Source: an uncultured Muribaculaceae bacterium (lineage in GTDB: Bacteria; Bacteroidota; Bacteroidia; Bacteroidales; Muribaculaceae). From it: a DNA stretch of 64,000 nt. The stretch lies in assembly GCA_910578035.1 (NCBI GenBank), contig CAJTOB010000005.1, positions 11,502-75,501 of the forward strand, in the 5' to 3' direction. The position numbers and the translations under genes were made by a program. Below the pieces are notes generated by a model. That model was not told the DNA's origin, did no database searches, and worked only from the letters and a program-made list of their open reading frames with translations. Each line of letters starts with the position of its first letter. Positions within the stretch are counted from its first letter, which is position 1. Positions 7,890 through 16,987 of the stretch are shown here, in pieces.

Positions 7890-8390
7890 TCAGATGCCGA
7901 GCTTGGTGCGCACCTGAGAGGTTACGTCGGTCACGTCTGTGCCGGTGTAGAGAAGGAGGCCTTCGTTAGGCATGATGAAGGTATATCCACCTTCGGCACC
8001 TACAGCCTTGATGGCGTCGGTGAGTTTCTGCTGGATGGGGGCGGAAAGCTGCTGCTCAAGACGGGCGAGGTCCTGCTGGGCTGTCTCGCGGAACTGCTGC
8101 ACCTTTGCATAGCGGTCCTGAACCTCCTGAAGACGACGTTCCTTGATGGAAGCGGGGGTGTTTGCGTCTTCCTGAATGGTCTGGAAGTCGGCGTAGAGTT
8201 TGTTTACTTCTTCCTGAAGTTTCATGAATTCATCTTCATACTTCTTGGAGGTTTCCTGAAGCTGAGTCTGCATTGCTGTGGTCTCAGGCATTGCAGTGAA
8301 GACAGATTCGATATCCACGACACCGAATTTCTGAGCCATTGCGCTCATAGGCAGAGCCACGGCGATGGCGAGAAGGATTTTCTTGAACAT
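7890..8390 (-). CDS. OmpH/Skp-family periplasmic chaperone (copy 1)
   Basis: The product is 166 residues from the ATG at 8390. The frame stays open upstream to 8432, but the downstream Met gives a clean signal peptide (MFKKILLAIAVALPMSAMAQ), so I use it. The mature protein starts KFGVVDIESVFTAMPE and contains a long charged coiled-coil (about residues 45-125) as in Skp, the trimeric chaperone that carries unfolded outer-membrane proteins through the periplasm to the Bam complex. It is the last gene of the cluster that includes bamA, next to a second ompH, and it has its own -7 box upstream. Confidence 0.9.
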   Translation of the reverse strand: MFKKILLAIAVALPMSAMAQKFGVVDIESVFTAMPETTAMQTQLQETSKKYEDEFMKLQEEVNKLYADFQTIQEDANTPASIKERRLQEVQDRYAKVQQFRETAQQDLARLEQQLSAPIQQKLTDAIKAVGAEGGYTFIMPNEGLLLYTGTDVTDVTSQVRTKLGI

Positions 8391-8429
8391 ATTATAGCGT
8401 TTTAGTTTTTTGATTAATCGTATGGATTG

Positions 8430-8437
8430 CAAATATA
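8430..8437 (-). promoter_or_regulatory. Putative -7 box of ompH copy 1
   Basis: The minus strand reads TATATTTG, a perfect TAnnTTTG, inside the 53-bp gap between the two ompH genes, with a start expected near 8424. The -33 element would be ATTG, 21 nt upstream, which is a weak match. It would allow ompH1 expression independent of bamA. Confidence 0.5.
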
Positions 8438-8443
8438 CTGAAT

Positions 8444-8959
8444 TTAATTAGAATATCCCAATTTGGCAAGGACCTCGTTGCTCACGTCGATTCTGGGCGA
8501 GGCATAGATGATATCCGACGACGATGCCCGGTCGAAGATGGTCTGATAGCCGCGCTCTTCGGCGACTTTCTTCACGGCGTTGTACACTTCGTCCTGGATA
8601 GGCTTCAGAAGAGTCTGGCGCTTCTGATAGAGTTCGCCTTCGGGGCCAAAATACTTATAGCGCAGTTCTGTGGCCGCCTTTTCTTTGGCAACGATTTCTT
8701 CCTCGCGCTTCTTCACCTGCTCTTCTGTAAGGAACACCTTGTCGGAGAGATAGTTCTGATACATAGTCTCGGCTTCTTTGCCAATGGCCTCGACTTCTTT
8801 CTGCCAGCGCTGGGAAAGTTGATTGAGCTGTTCGTTGGCCATTTCGTAGGCTGGAACATTCTTGAATATGTACTCCATGTCGACCAGTGCGAATTTCTGG
8901 GCCGAAGCGGCAAGCACCGAAGCTACCGCAACCAGGAGAACGACGGCTATCTTCTTCAT
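8444..8959 (-). CDS. OmpH/Skp-family periplasmic chaperone (copy 2)
   Basis: The 171-residue protein has signal peptide MKKIAVVLLVAVASVLAASAQ and mature start KFALVDMEYIFKNVPAYEMA, which parallels the first copy (KFGVVDIESVF). A long charged helical part (LNQLSQRWQKEVEAIGKEAE through EEIVAKEKAATELRYKYFG) predicts the Skp tentacle coiled-coil. Two consecutive ompH genes directly after bamA is a common Bacteroidetes arrangement; they may form mixed trimers or divide clients (inference). Confidence 0.92.
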   Translation of the reverse strand: MKKIAVVLLVAVASVLAASAQKFALVDMEYIFKNVPAYEMANEQLNQLSQRWQKEVEAIGKEAETMYQNYLSDKVFLTEEQVKKREEEIVAKEKAATELRYKYFGPEGELYQKRQTLLKPIQDEVYNAVKKVAEERGYQTIFDRASSSDIIYASPRIDVSNEVLAKLGYSN

Positions 8960-9066
8960 ATAGGTTTCGTTAAGAGGGTTTATATTTAATAGACACCCGA
9001 AAAGGAAAAAGGTTTATTTCCTGCAGAGGCAAGTCGGTGAAGTTTTAAGTTAATTTTGTTAATTCG

Positions 9067-11736
9067 TTAGAATTCCTGACCGAGAATGAAGTGGAAGTGG
9101 CTTCCGCCGCGTTCGCCGAATACACGGTCGAAACCATACGCCCAGTCGATACCCATCAGACCGACCATAGGCAGCTGGATACGCACACCTGCGCCGGCGC
9201 TGCGCTTGAGTTCAAACGGATTGAACTGGCTTACCGAGGTCCAGGCATTGCCTGCTTCAAGGAATGCGAGAGCATAGATGGTAGTAGACTGCTGGAGCAT
9301 GAGGGGGAAGTGCAGTTCGAGACCCATGCGGGTGTATGCATAGCCTTCGGAACGCCACGGAGTGAGCGAACCGTTGTCGTAACCACGGAGAGCGATGGTC
9401 TCGGTTGCATATGTGTAGGAACCGCTCATACCGTCGCCGCCGACATAGAATGTTTCGAAGGGCGATTTGAGGTATTTGTTGTAGCTGCCGAGAAGACCGA
9501 AGTCGAAGCGGGTCATGAGCACGGGGGTCCACTGCTGGTTGGTCGACAGCGGTGTATATGTGCGGCTCTTGAAGCGCAGCTTCCAGTATTCAATCCAGCG
9601 GTAGAGCTCCTTGTTGGCCTGGTCGCGAACTTTCGTCGTCGATTCGGTGGAATTAGCCAGTTCGGTAAGCGTCTTCCAGTCTTTCTTTCCGAACAGTGAG
9701 GCCGGAGGCGTCATCTGGAGGCTGAGCTGGAACGACGAACCGCTACGGGTATATATCGGGTTGTCGATAGACGTACGCGAAAGGGTAAGACCGAGGGTGA
9801 GCGAATTCGACGTACCGTTGTTCATCAGGAAGAGGTAATCCCAGTTCTTGAGGTAATACCAGTTGTAACCGATTTCGGCAGTGAATGTAAACCAGTCGTC
9901 AGGCCATTTCAGACGCTTGCCGAAGCCGACATTGACGCCGACCATCTGGAGAACCTTGTTGGGGTCGAGCGAATTCTGATAGCTGCTCTGATAGTAGTCG
10001 TTATAGCCGTAGCCGCCGTAGCTGCCATAGTATCCAGGATAATAGCCCATGCCGGTACCCCACAGCGACGAGTTGGCCCACGAACGGTTGTAGAACGACG
10101 AGTTAACACCCGTCTGGCGGCTATAGTAGGCCGACACAGAAAGGCTGTTGGGTCGCTTGCCGCCGAACCAGGGGTCAAGGAAAGAGACAGCATAGCTCTG
10201 GTAATAGCGGGCGTTAGTCTGCGCGCTGATAGAGAATGTCTGGCCTTCGCCCTGCGGAATTATACCGCGGTATGTGCTCGGATAGAAGAGGTTTCTGATG
10301 GAGAAGTTGGTAAATTTGAGCTGTAGCTTGCCGATAATACCGGTCTGGCCCCAGCCGAGGGAGAATTCAATCTGGTCATTGGCCTTCGACTCGAGGTTGA
10401 GAGCGACGTCGACAGTACCGTTTTCTTCGTTAGGCACAATATCGGGCACCATATTCTCAGGATTGAAGTGGCCGGTCTGAGCAATTTCGCGCATTGAGCG
10501 CATAAGGTCGCTCTTGCTGAAGAGAGCACCCGGACGCACACGCAGCTCACGACGGATCACCTTCTCATACAGGCGGTCGTTACCGTTGATTATCACATTA
10601 TTGATGCGAGCCTGAGGGCCTTCCATCATTCGCATTTCGAGCGTAATGGAGTCGCCGTCGATTTCGCGCTCTATAGGTATGAGCTGATAGAACAGATAGC
10701 CGTGGTCCATATAGAGGCTCGATACGGCATCATCGTCTGTCGAGAGGCGTTTTTCGAGCTGTTTCTGATTATATACGTCGCCGGGCTTCATGTCGAGATA
10801 GGCATTGAGAATCTCAGTCGGATATATAGTGTTGCCTACCCAGTTTATATCTTTGATAAAGTACTGTTTGCCTTCTTCGACGTCGATATATACATCTACG
10901 GTATTATCGTTGTAAGGCACAACGCTGTCTGCAAGAATCTTGGCGTCGCGATAGCCTTTTTCGTTATATTTCTCGAGGATACGGTTGAGGTCATCGTGAT
11001 AATCGTTCTCGACAAACTTTTTCTGGCTGAAAATCTTGAGAAGGTCTGTCTTCTCATTGGTTTTCTTCATTGTGCGCTTTATCGCGCGGTCGCTGAGCAC
11101 TTCGTTTCCGTCGATATATATCTTGTGCACCTTCACCTTCTGGTGCTTGTCAACAACGATATCTACGAACTGCTCGTTGTCGTTCGACAAGTCTTCGCGA
11201 AGATTCACCTTCACGGTCACATTTCCGAAACCCTTGTCCTTATAGTATTTCTCTACGATAGCCTGAGTACGGTTCACCATATTGCGGGTGATAGTATTTC
11301 CCTTTACAAGCTGCAGGCGCTCCTGGAGGTCTTTCTGCTCGCCTTTCTTGGCTCCGATATAGTTCACGGCCGAGATACGCGGCTGAGTACGGAGCACAAT
11401 CTTGAGCCAGGCCTTGTCGCCGGCAGTCTTTTCGAGCTCGATACGGGCCTGGGCAAAAAGCGTCTGGCGCATGAGGCGCTTCACGGCGTTGGTTATGTCA
11501 TCGCCGGGTATTGTCACCCGGTCGCCGACTTTAAGACCGGCATAGCCGAGTATGAGCACGTCTTCATAATTGGGCGCGCCCTCTACACTGATACCGGCGA
11601 TTTCATAAGTCCGCGGCATGGCCGTATAGAGAACCGTCGGATTGTAGATAGTGTCGGCAGGAGCCTGGGCAGCCGTTTTCACGGACACCGCAGAAGCGAT
11701 GAACAATGCCAGAAGTAGAAGTATTCGTTGTTGCAT
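9067..11736 (-). CDS. bamA: Outer membrane protein assembly factor BamA (Omp85)
   Basis: This 889-residue protein has a signal peptide (MQQRILLLLALFIASAVSVKTAAQ), about five POTRA domains over residues 45-430 (for example ISVEGAPNYEDVLILGYAGL, VHKIYIDGNEVLSDRAIK, IKDINWVGNTIYPTEILNAYL, INNVIINGNDRLYEKVI), and a C-terminal 16-strand barrel. The barrel holds ALRGYDNGS, the conserved (V/I)RG(F/Y) of loop 6, and the final strand ends in LGQEF with a terminal aromatic. It folds and inserts beta-barrels into the outer membrane. The barrel has Tyr/Gly-rich inserts (GMGYYPGYYGSYGGYG), probably surface loops. uppS lies upstream and ompH genes downstream in one orientation. Confidence 0.97.
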   Translation of the reverse strand: MQQRILLLLALFIASAVSVKTAAQAPADTIYNPTVLYTAMPRTYEIAGISVEGAPNYEDVLILGYAGLKVGDRVTIPGDDITNAVKRLMRQTLFAQARIELEKTAGDKAWLKIVLRTQPRISAVNYIGAKKGEQKDLQERLQLVKGNTITRNMVNRTQAIVEKYYKDKGFGNVTVKVNLREDLSNDNEQFVDIVVDKHQKVKVHKIYIDGNEVLSDRAIKRTMKKTNEKTDLLKIFSQKKFVENDYHDDLNRILEKYNEKGYRDAKILADSVVPYNDNTVDVYIDVEEGKQYFIKDINWVGNTIYPTEILNAYLDMKPGDVYNQKQLEKRLSTDDDAVSSLYMDHGYLFYQLIPIEREIDGDSITLEMRMMEGPQARINNVIINGNDRLYEKVIRRELRVRPGALFSKSDLMRSMREIAQTGHFNPENMVPDIVPNEENGTVDVALNLESKANDQIEFSLGWGQTGIIGKLQLKFTNFSIRNLFYPSTYRGIIPQGEGQTFSISAQTNARYYQSYAVSFLDPWFGGKRPNSLSVSAYYSRQTGVNSSFYNRSWANSSLWGTGMGYYPGYYGSYGGYGYNDYYQSSYQNSLDPNKVLQMVGVNVGFGKRLKWPDDWFTFTAEIGYNWYYLKNWDYLFLMNNGTSNSLTLGLTLSRTSIDNPIYTRSGSSFQLSLQMTPPASLFGKKDWKTLTELANSTESTTKVRDQANKELYRWIEYWKLRFKSRTYTPLSTNQQWTPVLMTRFDFGLLGSYNKYLKSPFETFYVGGDGMSGSYTYATETIALRGYDNGSLTPWRSEGYAYTRMGLELHFPLMLQQSTTIYALAFLEAGNAWTSVSQFNPFELKRSAGAGVRIQLPMVGLMGIDWAYGFDRVFGERGGSHFHFILGQEF

Positions 11737-11778
11737 GGGTGGATAATGGTCGGTTCGTTTAGCCGGTTTGACGCCGGT

Positions 11779-12525
11779 TCAGCTATCGAGTATCTGTTCG
11801 CCGGTGAGACCGAAGCGCCGCTGGCGCCGCTGGAATTCGGCAATATTGTTTCTAAAATCTTCGCGGCTGTAATCGGGCCAGAATGTCTGGTTGAAAATCA
11901 GCTCGGTATATGCTATCTGATAGAGAAGAAAGTTGCTTATGCGCTTATCGCCCCCGGTGCGTATGAGCAAATCGGGGTCGGGCATGCCTGCAGTCGACAT
12001 TGCCTGCGAAAGCATATCCTCATCGATATCGGCAGGGACAAGCGAGCCCTCGGCAGCCCGGCGGGCAAGCGTGCGGGCAGCCTCTACAATCTCCCAGCGG
12101 GAAGAGTAGCTCAGCGCCAGAATAAGCTTCAGCCCCGTGCAGTGCGCCGTATCGGCCATACAGCGTTCAAGGCGTGCGGCAGCCTCGGCAGGCATGCGCG
12201 ACAGTTCGCCTATTGCGCCAAGACGCACATTGTTCTTGATAAGGTCGGGAGTCTCGCGCTCTATGGCTGTGACAATAAGATGCATCAGAGCGTCGACTTC
12301 TTCCTGTGGCCGGTTCCAGTTCTCGGTCGAGAAAGTATATAGAGTCAGGAATTTCACGCCAAGCTCAGATGCTTCCTCGGTTATACGGCGCACGGTAGAC
12401 ACGCCTTCGACATGGCCGGCGGTGCGTTCCATGCCATGCGACTGCGCCCAGCGGCCGTTGCCATCCATAATAATGGCTACATGCGTCGGTATGCGGTTCA
12501 GGTCGAGTGTCTGTTGTTCGGTCAT
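11779..12525 (-). CDS. uppS: Isoprenyl transferase (undecaprenyl diphosphate synthase)
   Basis: The 248-residue cytosolic cis-prenyltransferase condenses isopentenyl diphosphate units to make the C55 carrier lipid used for peptidoglycan and surface polysaccharide synthesis. All family motifs are visible: IIMDGNGRWAQ with catalytic Asp21, RTAGH, the FSTENWNRP substrate loop, and LLIRTGGDKRISNFLLYQIAYTELIF, where RTGGDKR corresponds to the usual RTSGExR and places the diphosphate-binding arginines. It sits between the DUF6089 barrel gene and bamA. Confidence 0.96.
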   Translation of the reverse strand: MTEQQTLDLNRIPTHVAIIMDGNGRWAQSHGMERTAGHVEGVSTVRRITEEASELGVKFLTLYTFSTENWNRPQEEVDALMHLIVTAIERETPDLIKNNVRLGAIGELSRMPAEAAARLERCMADTAHCTGLKLILALSYSSRWEIVEAARTLARRAAEGSLVPADIDEDMLSQAMSTAGMPDPDLLIRTGGDKRISNFLLYQIAYTELIFNQTFWPDYSREDFRNNIAEFQRRQRRFGLTGEQILDS

Positions 12526-12541
12526 ATCAGTACAGGAGAGA

Positions 12542-13252
12542 TTAGTCTACATAGTGACAGGTTTCACACCGCGGGCCGAATTCATATGAAATGCCTACGG
12601 TCAGGCGCGAAAACCAGTCTGTATTTTTATAAAAAGCAGTCTTTATCTGATTGAGGTCGGAAAGGTCGGGGCCGTCTACATGATCGCCGAATGCTTTGGT
12701 CATGCTGAATTCAAGCCCAAGATTAAGCCGCTGTGTGGCTTTAAATTTCAGGCCTACGCCAAGAGGAAGCGTCGGCGCCGCAGAGGTTTTTCCGCCCGAC
12801 GACGACACACACACACCGACTCCGACAGCAAGATACGGCGACCATCGGCGCAGGCGCTTATATGTTTCGCCGATACCGTAGGGGAAGAAATTGAACTCGC
12901 CCCTCACGTCAAGCGAATAAACCTGCGAGGTAAAGTCGTATTGGGCCCCGCCGGGGAGAACGTCGGTCATATCGGCCGTATTTCCACTCAGACCGAGCGT
13001 CGAAAGCACACCCCTCACAGCCCAGCGGGTATCAGGAAGCCAGCGCATAGACAACTCGCCCGTAAAACCTGGATGACTGTACATATTGGCGCGGTTGGCA
13101 TCGCCTATATATCCGCTCATGCCGAGCTGAGCGCCTATATCGAATTTATATGGAGCCGACTGAGCCGGCAGAACCACCGCACACAGCGACAGCGCAGCCA
13201 CCGCCATCAGGCGCCGGACGCAACAAAATGCCGTTTGCGGGGTCAAAACCAT
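12542..13252 (-). CDS. DUF6089-family outer-membrane beta-barrel protein
   Basis: This 236-residue protein has an N-terminal hydrophobic signal (RLMAVAALSLCAVVLPAQS). Alternating strands follow (KFDIGAQLGMSGYIGDANRANMYSHPGFTGELSMRW; YSLDVRGEFNFFPYGIGETYKR; SPYLAVGVGVCVSSS), ending in LTVGISYEFGPRCETCHYVD. The IGDAN motif and the FNFFPYG motif are what I know from the DUF6089 family, which sits next to uppS and bamA across Bacteroidetes. It is probably an 8-stranded barrel of unknown function. A CxxC near the C-terminus (CETC) could form a disulfide. It begins 6 bp after the DUF6242 gene, so the two are cotranscribed. Confidence 0.87.
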   Translation of the reverse strand: MVLTPQTAFCCVRRLMAVAALSLCAVVLPAQSAPYKFDIGAQLGMSGYIGDANRANMYSHPGFTGELSMRWLPDTRWAVRGVLSTLGLSGNTADMTDVLPGGAQYDFTSQVYSLDVRGEFNFFPYGIGETYKRLRRWSPYLAVGVGVCVSSSGGKTSAAPTLPLGVGLKFKATQRLNLGLEFSMTKAFGDHVDGPDLSDLNQIKTAFYKNTDWFSRLTVGISYEFGPRCETCHYVD

Positions 13253-13258
13253 TATATA

Positions 13259-14782
13259 CTACTGTATTGGCTTAAATGTCAGGCGATTCAGAGTAGCACG
13301 CCAAAGCGTGTCGTAGAGTTCACCGTCTCGGTTATAACCTCCGAACAGATAGATAAACGGACAATCCCAAGAGGTGACAGGCGCAGTAGCGCGGCTGCTG
13401 AAAGACGGATAAGTACCGTCCAGGACAGCCCCAGCCGGCAGACGATAGGCAAAAGGCATTTCAGTCCAGCCCGACGATGCGCGCGAACTCAAAGTTGTCT
13501 CTTCAATAAATGCCTGGGCACCGTAGAACGGAGGCACATAGTCGGGCAACTGCATAAGGTCGGCAGCCTTGGACCATGTAAGACCATAGTCGGTTGTGAC
13601 ATATATACTGTCGTTGACAACATCGTCTTCATCGACACCGCCGGCTGCCATTATAAGCGAATATTCCGTTGCCACAAGGGTATTGGACGTGCGGAACGCA
13701 TAGAACGGCATAATTGTGACACCGCGCAGGGGCTTGAGGAAGTTTCCGTTGAGCTGAGCCCATGTAGAACCGTCGTAAGCCCACACAGCACCGGTATATG
13801 AACCGTCGGCCTTCTCTCCGCCCACCATCACGGCCTGAGTTTCGCCGCTGTAGGGGAAAGTAAAATCGACAAGTTGCGAAGAGCCCGTCACAGGCATAGA
13901 TGCCGGCATTGCAACGCCGTCGCAGCCACCGGCCGGATAGCATGTATAGGTCCAGCTGCTGCCGGTCTTGACATTGCCGAGCACGGCATCACCAACACAT
14001 CCGTAGATATTAGACCAACGGCACGAAGTGTCGCTCCATGTTTTGCCGCCGTCGGTCGAGCGGAAGAGCGCGCCTCCGGCAGCAAGAATATACAGGGCGT
14101 CGGCCGAACCGTTGAATGACTCGATGACAGCACCCGCCGGAAGCGCCGGAACCGTATATTCCCAGTCGCCGGCAAAGGCATGAGCCGTGTAGGCAATGCA
14201 CCAGGCAGAGCCGTCGGTTGTAAGACAATAAAGGCCGTCGGCGGTGCTTGCTGTGCGCTGTGCACGCACTGCGGCAAGAGATGAGGGAAGCGTGCGGAAA
14301 GCAGCCTTATCCCAGACCAGCGAGTCGCTCACGAGCTTGTGTACATTCACCGTAATGGTATATCGGCGGCTCACAAGACCGTCGGGCGATTTCACATCAA
14401 GATATACAGGATTGGTAAAGTCTATGGTGTCGCCGGGATTGGTGAGATAGTCGTGCACGCTTTCTTCTGTAGAGCCATTGGCCGGAACGGTAAGATTGGC
14501 CTGCGACACAGTCTCGAGCATACGTATGCGCGGCACAAGTTTATCCACCTTGGTGCCGTATGGCAGCGAATCGGCATTGAATATTGTGCCTTTGTCGAGG
14601 TCGATTGCAAAGAACACAGTGTCAAGATGCGCCATTATACTGTCATCTTCCGTCAGGGCAAATGAATATACAGCCACACTTGACGATACATTCTCGTTCG
14701 GATAGTTGTATTCCGAGTTACACCTCGCAAAAAATAGCACGGCAATGAAAGCCGCCAGGCATATTGTAGTGAATTTCCTCAT
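13259..14782 (-). CDS. DUF6242-type lipoprotein with Asp-box repeats
   Basis: I place the start at 14782 (507 residues) rather than the open upstream Met at 14860, because MRKFTTICLAAFIAVLFFARC then forms a lipoprotein signal with Cys at the mature N-terminus. Residues 30-165 look like the DUF6242 N-terminal domain (SVAVYSFALTEDDSIMAHLDTVFFAIDLDKG). The rest reads as a beta-propeller with Asp-boxes: RSTDGGKTWSDTS and VTTDYGLTWSKAA. It also has a kelch-like final blade (YLFGGYNRDGELYDTLWRA). It heads the envelope operon and is likely a surface or periplasmic lipoprotein. No catalytic role can be assigned. Confidence 0.82.
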   Translation of the reverse strand: MRKFTTICLAAFIAVLFFARCNSEYNYPNENVSSSVAVYSFALTEDDSIMAHLDTVFFAIDLDKGTIFNADSLPYGTKVDKLVPRIRMLETVSQANLTVPANGSTEESVHDYLTNPGDTIDFTNPVYLDVKSPDGLVSRRYTITVNVHKLVSDSLVWDKAAFRTLPSSLAAVRAQRTASTADGLYCLTTDGSAWCIAYTAHAFAGDWEYTVPALPAGAVIESFNGSADALYILAAGGALFRSTDGGKTWSDTSCRWSNIYGCVGDAVLGNVKTGSSWTYTCYPAGGCDGVAMPASMPVTGSSQLVDFTFPYSGETQAVMVGGEKADGSYTGAVWAYDGSTWAQLNGNFLKPLRGVTIMPFYAFRTSNTLVATEYSLIMAAGGVDEDDVVNDSIYVTTDYGLTWSKAADLMQLPDYVPPFYGAQAFIEETTLSSRASSGWTEMPFAYRLPAGAVLDGTYPSFSSRATAPVTSWDCPFIYLFGGYNRDGELYDTLWRATLNRLTFKPIQ

Positions 14783-14805
14783 TGAGTTTACAGTGTTACA
14801 AGGTG

Positions 14806-14837
14806 CAAAATTATAATTTTGGCCGCAATGGGGCAAA
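14806..14837 (-). promoter_or_regulatory. Promoter of the DUF6242-uppS-bamA operon
   Basis: On the minus strand TTTG (14834-14837) is followed after exactly 20 nt by TAATTTTG (14806-14813), a full match to the Bacteroidales sigma-ABfr consensus. The start is expected near 14800, about 18 nt upstream of the chosen ATG, which also supports that start. Confidence 0.75.
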
Positions 14838-14850
14838 CCATTTCGGCCAA
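14819..14850. repeat. Inverted repeat centred on the -33 box of the bam operon
   Basis: TTGGCCGCAATGG (14819-14831) pairs with 14838-14850 with one mismatch. The 6-nt loop GGCAAA contains the -33 TTTG of the minus-strand promoter. It could be a regulator-binding palindrome or the terminator of ribD upstream; the sequence after it on the minus strand is AT-rich but has no pure T-run. Confidence 0.65.
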
Positions 14851-14914
14851 AACCACACATTTGTGGCGCATTTATATGTTTTTAACGCCACCGCACACCG
14901 AGTGCGAATAAACT

Positions 14915-15943
14915 TTAACAAATCGGCGCAAGCGGAAAACGCGCCATAAAGTCGTCGGAAAGATAGTGAAAAACAGTATTTCCGTCGCATTCTTCAGAGC
15001 CGACGGGTGCACATGGCAGAGCTGGCGCCTTGGTGCGGCCCTTCTGCCCGAGCGCATGGGGTGCAACTTCGACAAAGGCTTCATCCCACATTCCGGCCCC
15101 GATAAAGGATTGCAGAAGCGACGCTCCACCCTCCACAAGTATAGATGTCATGTTTTCAAGCCGATAGAAATCGCGAAGGGTCTCTGCGAGCGGACGGTCT
15201 TCGCGAATATATATTGTCTTCCGAGGGTCGTTGAGCAATTCTTCGCGTATGCCGAGGCCGCTGCGGTCGAAAACCACCGGCCGAGGCGAGCGCCCTGCCG
15301 CAAGGCGGGTATCAAGCCGGGGAGAATCGGCGATAGCCGTTGCGGCACCGACTGCTATCGCATCGTGCACGGCACGGAGTCGGTGCACCCGGACCGAACT
15401 GAGCGGCGTCGAGAAGCGGGCCGGCGCACCATTCTCGCACCTCTCGGCATCCATGAAACCGTCGGCGCTCTGGGCCCATTTAAGCGTCACGAACGGACGG
15501 CCGAGCGAATGCGCTGTCATGAACCGCTTGTTGAGGAGGCGGCATTCATCGGCCATAACGCCCTCTATCACCTCTATACTGGCCTCGCGCAACATGGCTA
15601 TGCCACGCCCCGCCACTCGCGGATTAGGGTCGCCTGCACCGACAACAACGCGCTTGAAGCCGCACTCCGCAAGCAACTTGGCGCAGGGCGGCGTCTTGCC
15701 GTAGTGCGAGCAGGGCTCAAGGGTCACATATATTGTCGACTCATGAAAGAGCAGGCTGTCATCGTCCGACACAGACGCAACGGCATTGACTTCGGCATGC
15801 GGGCCACCATAGGCCCGATGCCAGCCCTCGCCGATTATACGACCGTCGGGGCCTGCTATCACGGCTCCGACCATAGGATTGGGCGACACAAATCCGCGCC
15901 CGTTGATTGCGAGCTGCAATGCCCGCCGCATATACTTTTCCAT
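14915..15943 (-). CDS. ribD: Bifunctional riboflavin biosynthesis protein RibD
   Basis: The 342-residue cytosolic protein carries two activities. The N-terminal deaminase domain (1-145) has zinc ligands in HAEVNAV (His49, Glu51) and EPCSHYGKTPPC (Cys78, Cys87), and it deaminates diaminohydroxy-phosphoribosylaminopyrimidine. The C-terminal reductase domain (about 150-342; TLKWAQSADGFMDA, then HDAIAVGAATAIADSPRLDTR, SILVEGGASLLQSFI) reduces the ribose with NADPH. It makes the pyrimidine precursor of FMN and FAD. It is the last gene of a same-strand series from serB. Length and both motif sets are normal. Confidence 0.95.
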   Translation of the reverse strand: MEKYMRRALQLAINGRGFVSPNPMVGAVIAGPDGRIIGEGWHRAYGGPHAEVNAVASVSDDDSLLFHESTIYVTLEPCSHYGKTPPCAKLLAECGFKRVVVGAGDPNPRVAGRGIAMLREASIEVIEGVMADECRLLNKRFMTAHSLGRPFVTLKWAQSADGFMDAERCENGAPARFSTPLSSVRVHRLRAVHDAIAVGAATAIADSPRLDTRLAAGRSPRPVVFDRSGLGIREELLNDPRKTIYIREDRPLAETLRDFYRLENMTSILVEGGASLLQSFIGAGMWDEAFVEVAPHALGQKGRTKAPALPCAPVGSEECDGNTVFHYLSDDFMARFPLAPIC

Positions 15944-16030
15944 TCTTTATTAGGTTGATAGGAGCGCGTGAAGAGGTGCGGGGCAAAATGGGCTCTCGAC
16001 TCGCCCCTCTCTACTCTCCACTACACCGGC

Positions 16031-16915
16031 CTATAGCTGGCTATAAGCCGGCGTAAAGGTATCGCCCTGGTTCGGGTCGCCTGTCCGAAGACCTTTCGAG
16101 AGCCAGCGGACACGCTGCTCAGAGCGGCCATGATTGAAACTATCGGGAATTTCGCGGCCATAGGCCTTTTTCTGGAGGTAATCGTCGCCGATTTTCGAAG
16201 CGGCATTAATGGCTTTCTCAACGTCGCCTTCTTCGAGCGAATTGAACATCTGATTGTCGAGGGCAGCCCATACGCCGGCATAGAAATCGGCCTGAAGCTC
16301 AAGACGTACACTTATTTTATTGGCCTCGGTCTCGCTCATACGCGACATGGCGTCGTGTGCATCGGTGAGTATACCGAGAAGATACTGCACATGGTGCCCG
16401 ACCTCGTGCGCAATCACATAAGCGTAAGCGAAATCACCGTCGGCGCCTATAGTACTGCCCATTTCCTTAAAGAAATCGAGGTCTATATACACCGTCTGGT
16501 CGGCCGAGCAATAGAAAGGCCCCGTCTGAGCGGTGGCATTCCCGCATGCCGAATTGACCGAGCCGCTGAAAAGCACCAGTTTGGGGCACTCATATTCGCC
16601 CCAGCCCTGGCGCTGGAACTCGCGCGTCCACACGTCTTCGGTTCCGGCAAGCACCTGCGAGGCAAATGTAGCCAGCTGCTCGTCTTCGGCCGTAGGCTGA
16701 TAATCCTGCTGTGAATATCCGACCTGCCCCCCGGTGAGGCCGCTTCCGAGCACCCCTCCGAGGACATCGCTCAGGCTGCCGCCGGAGAACAAGGTGATGG
16801 CCGCAATCACGATAACACCAACTATACCCCCGCCTATGCCGAGGGTCTTGCCGCTGAAGCTACGTCCGCGACGATCATCTACATTGCCGCTGGTGCGGCG
16901 CCCGTCCATTCTCAT
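16031..16915 (-). CDS. Neutral zinc metallopeptidase (YpfJ/KPN_02809 family)
   Basis: This 294-residue protein starts with a short basic region (MRMDGRRTSGNVDDRRG), then one Gly-rich membrane span at about residues 25-45, then a soluble domain. The zinc site is HEVGHH (His170, Glu171, His174), with the downstream third-ligand Glu likely in LELQADFYAGVWA, a 'ExxAD' motif as in other HExxH proteins. The region NSACGNATAQTGPFYCSADQTVYID is diagnostic of the putative neutral zinc metallopeptidase family. The physiological substrate is unknown. The domain probably faces the periplasm. Confidence 0.87.
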   Translation of the reverse strand: MRMDGRRTSGNVDDRRGRSFSGKTLGIGGGIVGVIVIAAITLFSGGSLSDVLGGVLGSGLTGGQVGYSQQDYQPTAEDEQLATFASQVLAGTEDVWTREFQRQGWGEYECPKLVLFSGSVNSACGNATAQTGPFYCSADQTVYIDLDFFKEMGSTIGADGDFAYAYVIAHEVGHHVQYLLGILTDAHDAMSRMSETEANKISVRLELQADFYAGVWAALDNQMFNSLEEGDVEKAINAASKIGDDYLQKKAYGREIPDSFNHGRSEQRVRWLSKGLRTGDPNQGDTFTPAYSQL

Positions 16916-16987
16916 AAATCTGTTGTTAGTAGTTAGAAAGAGCTGTTGCGCCGGAAATCAGCAAATAAAGCTTCCGACTTGTAAATT

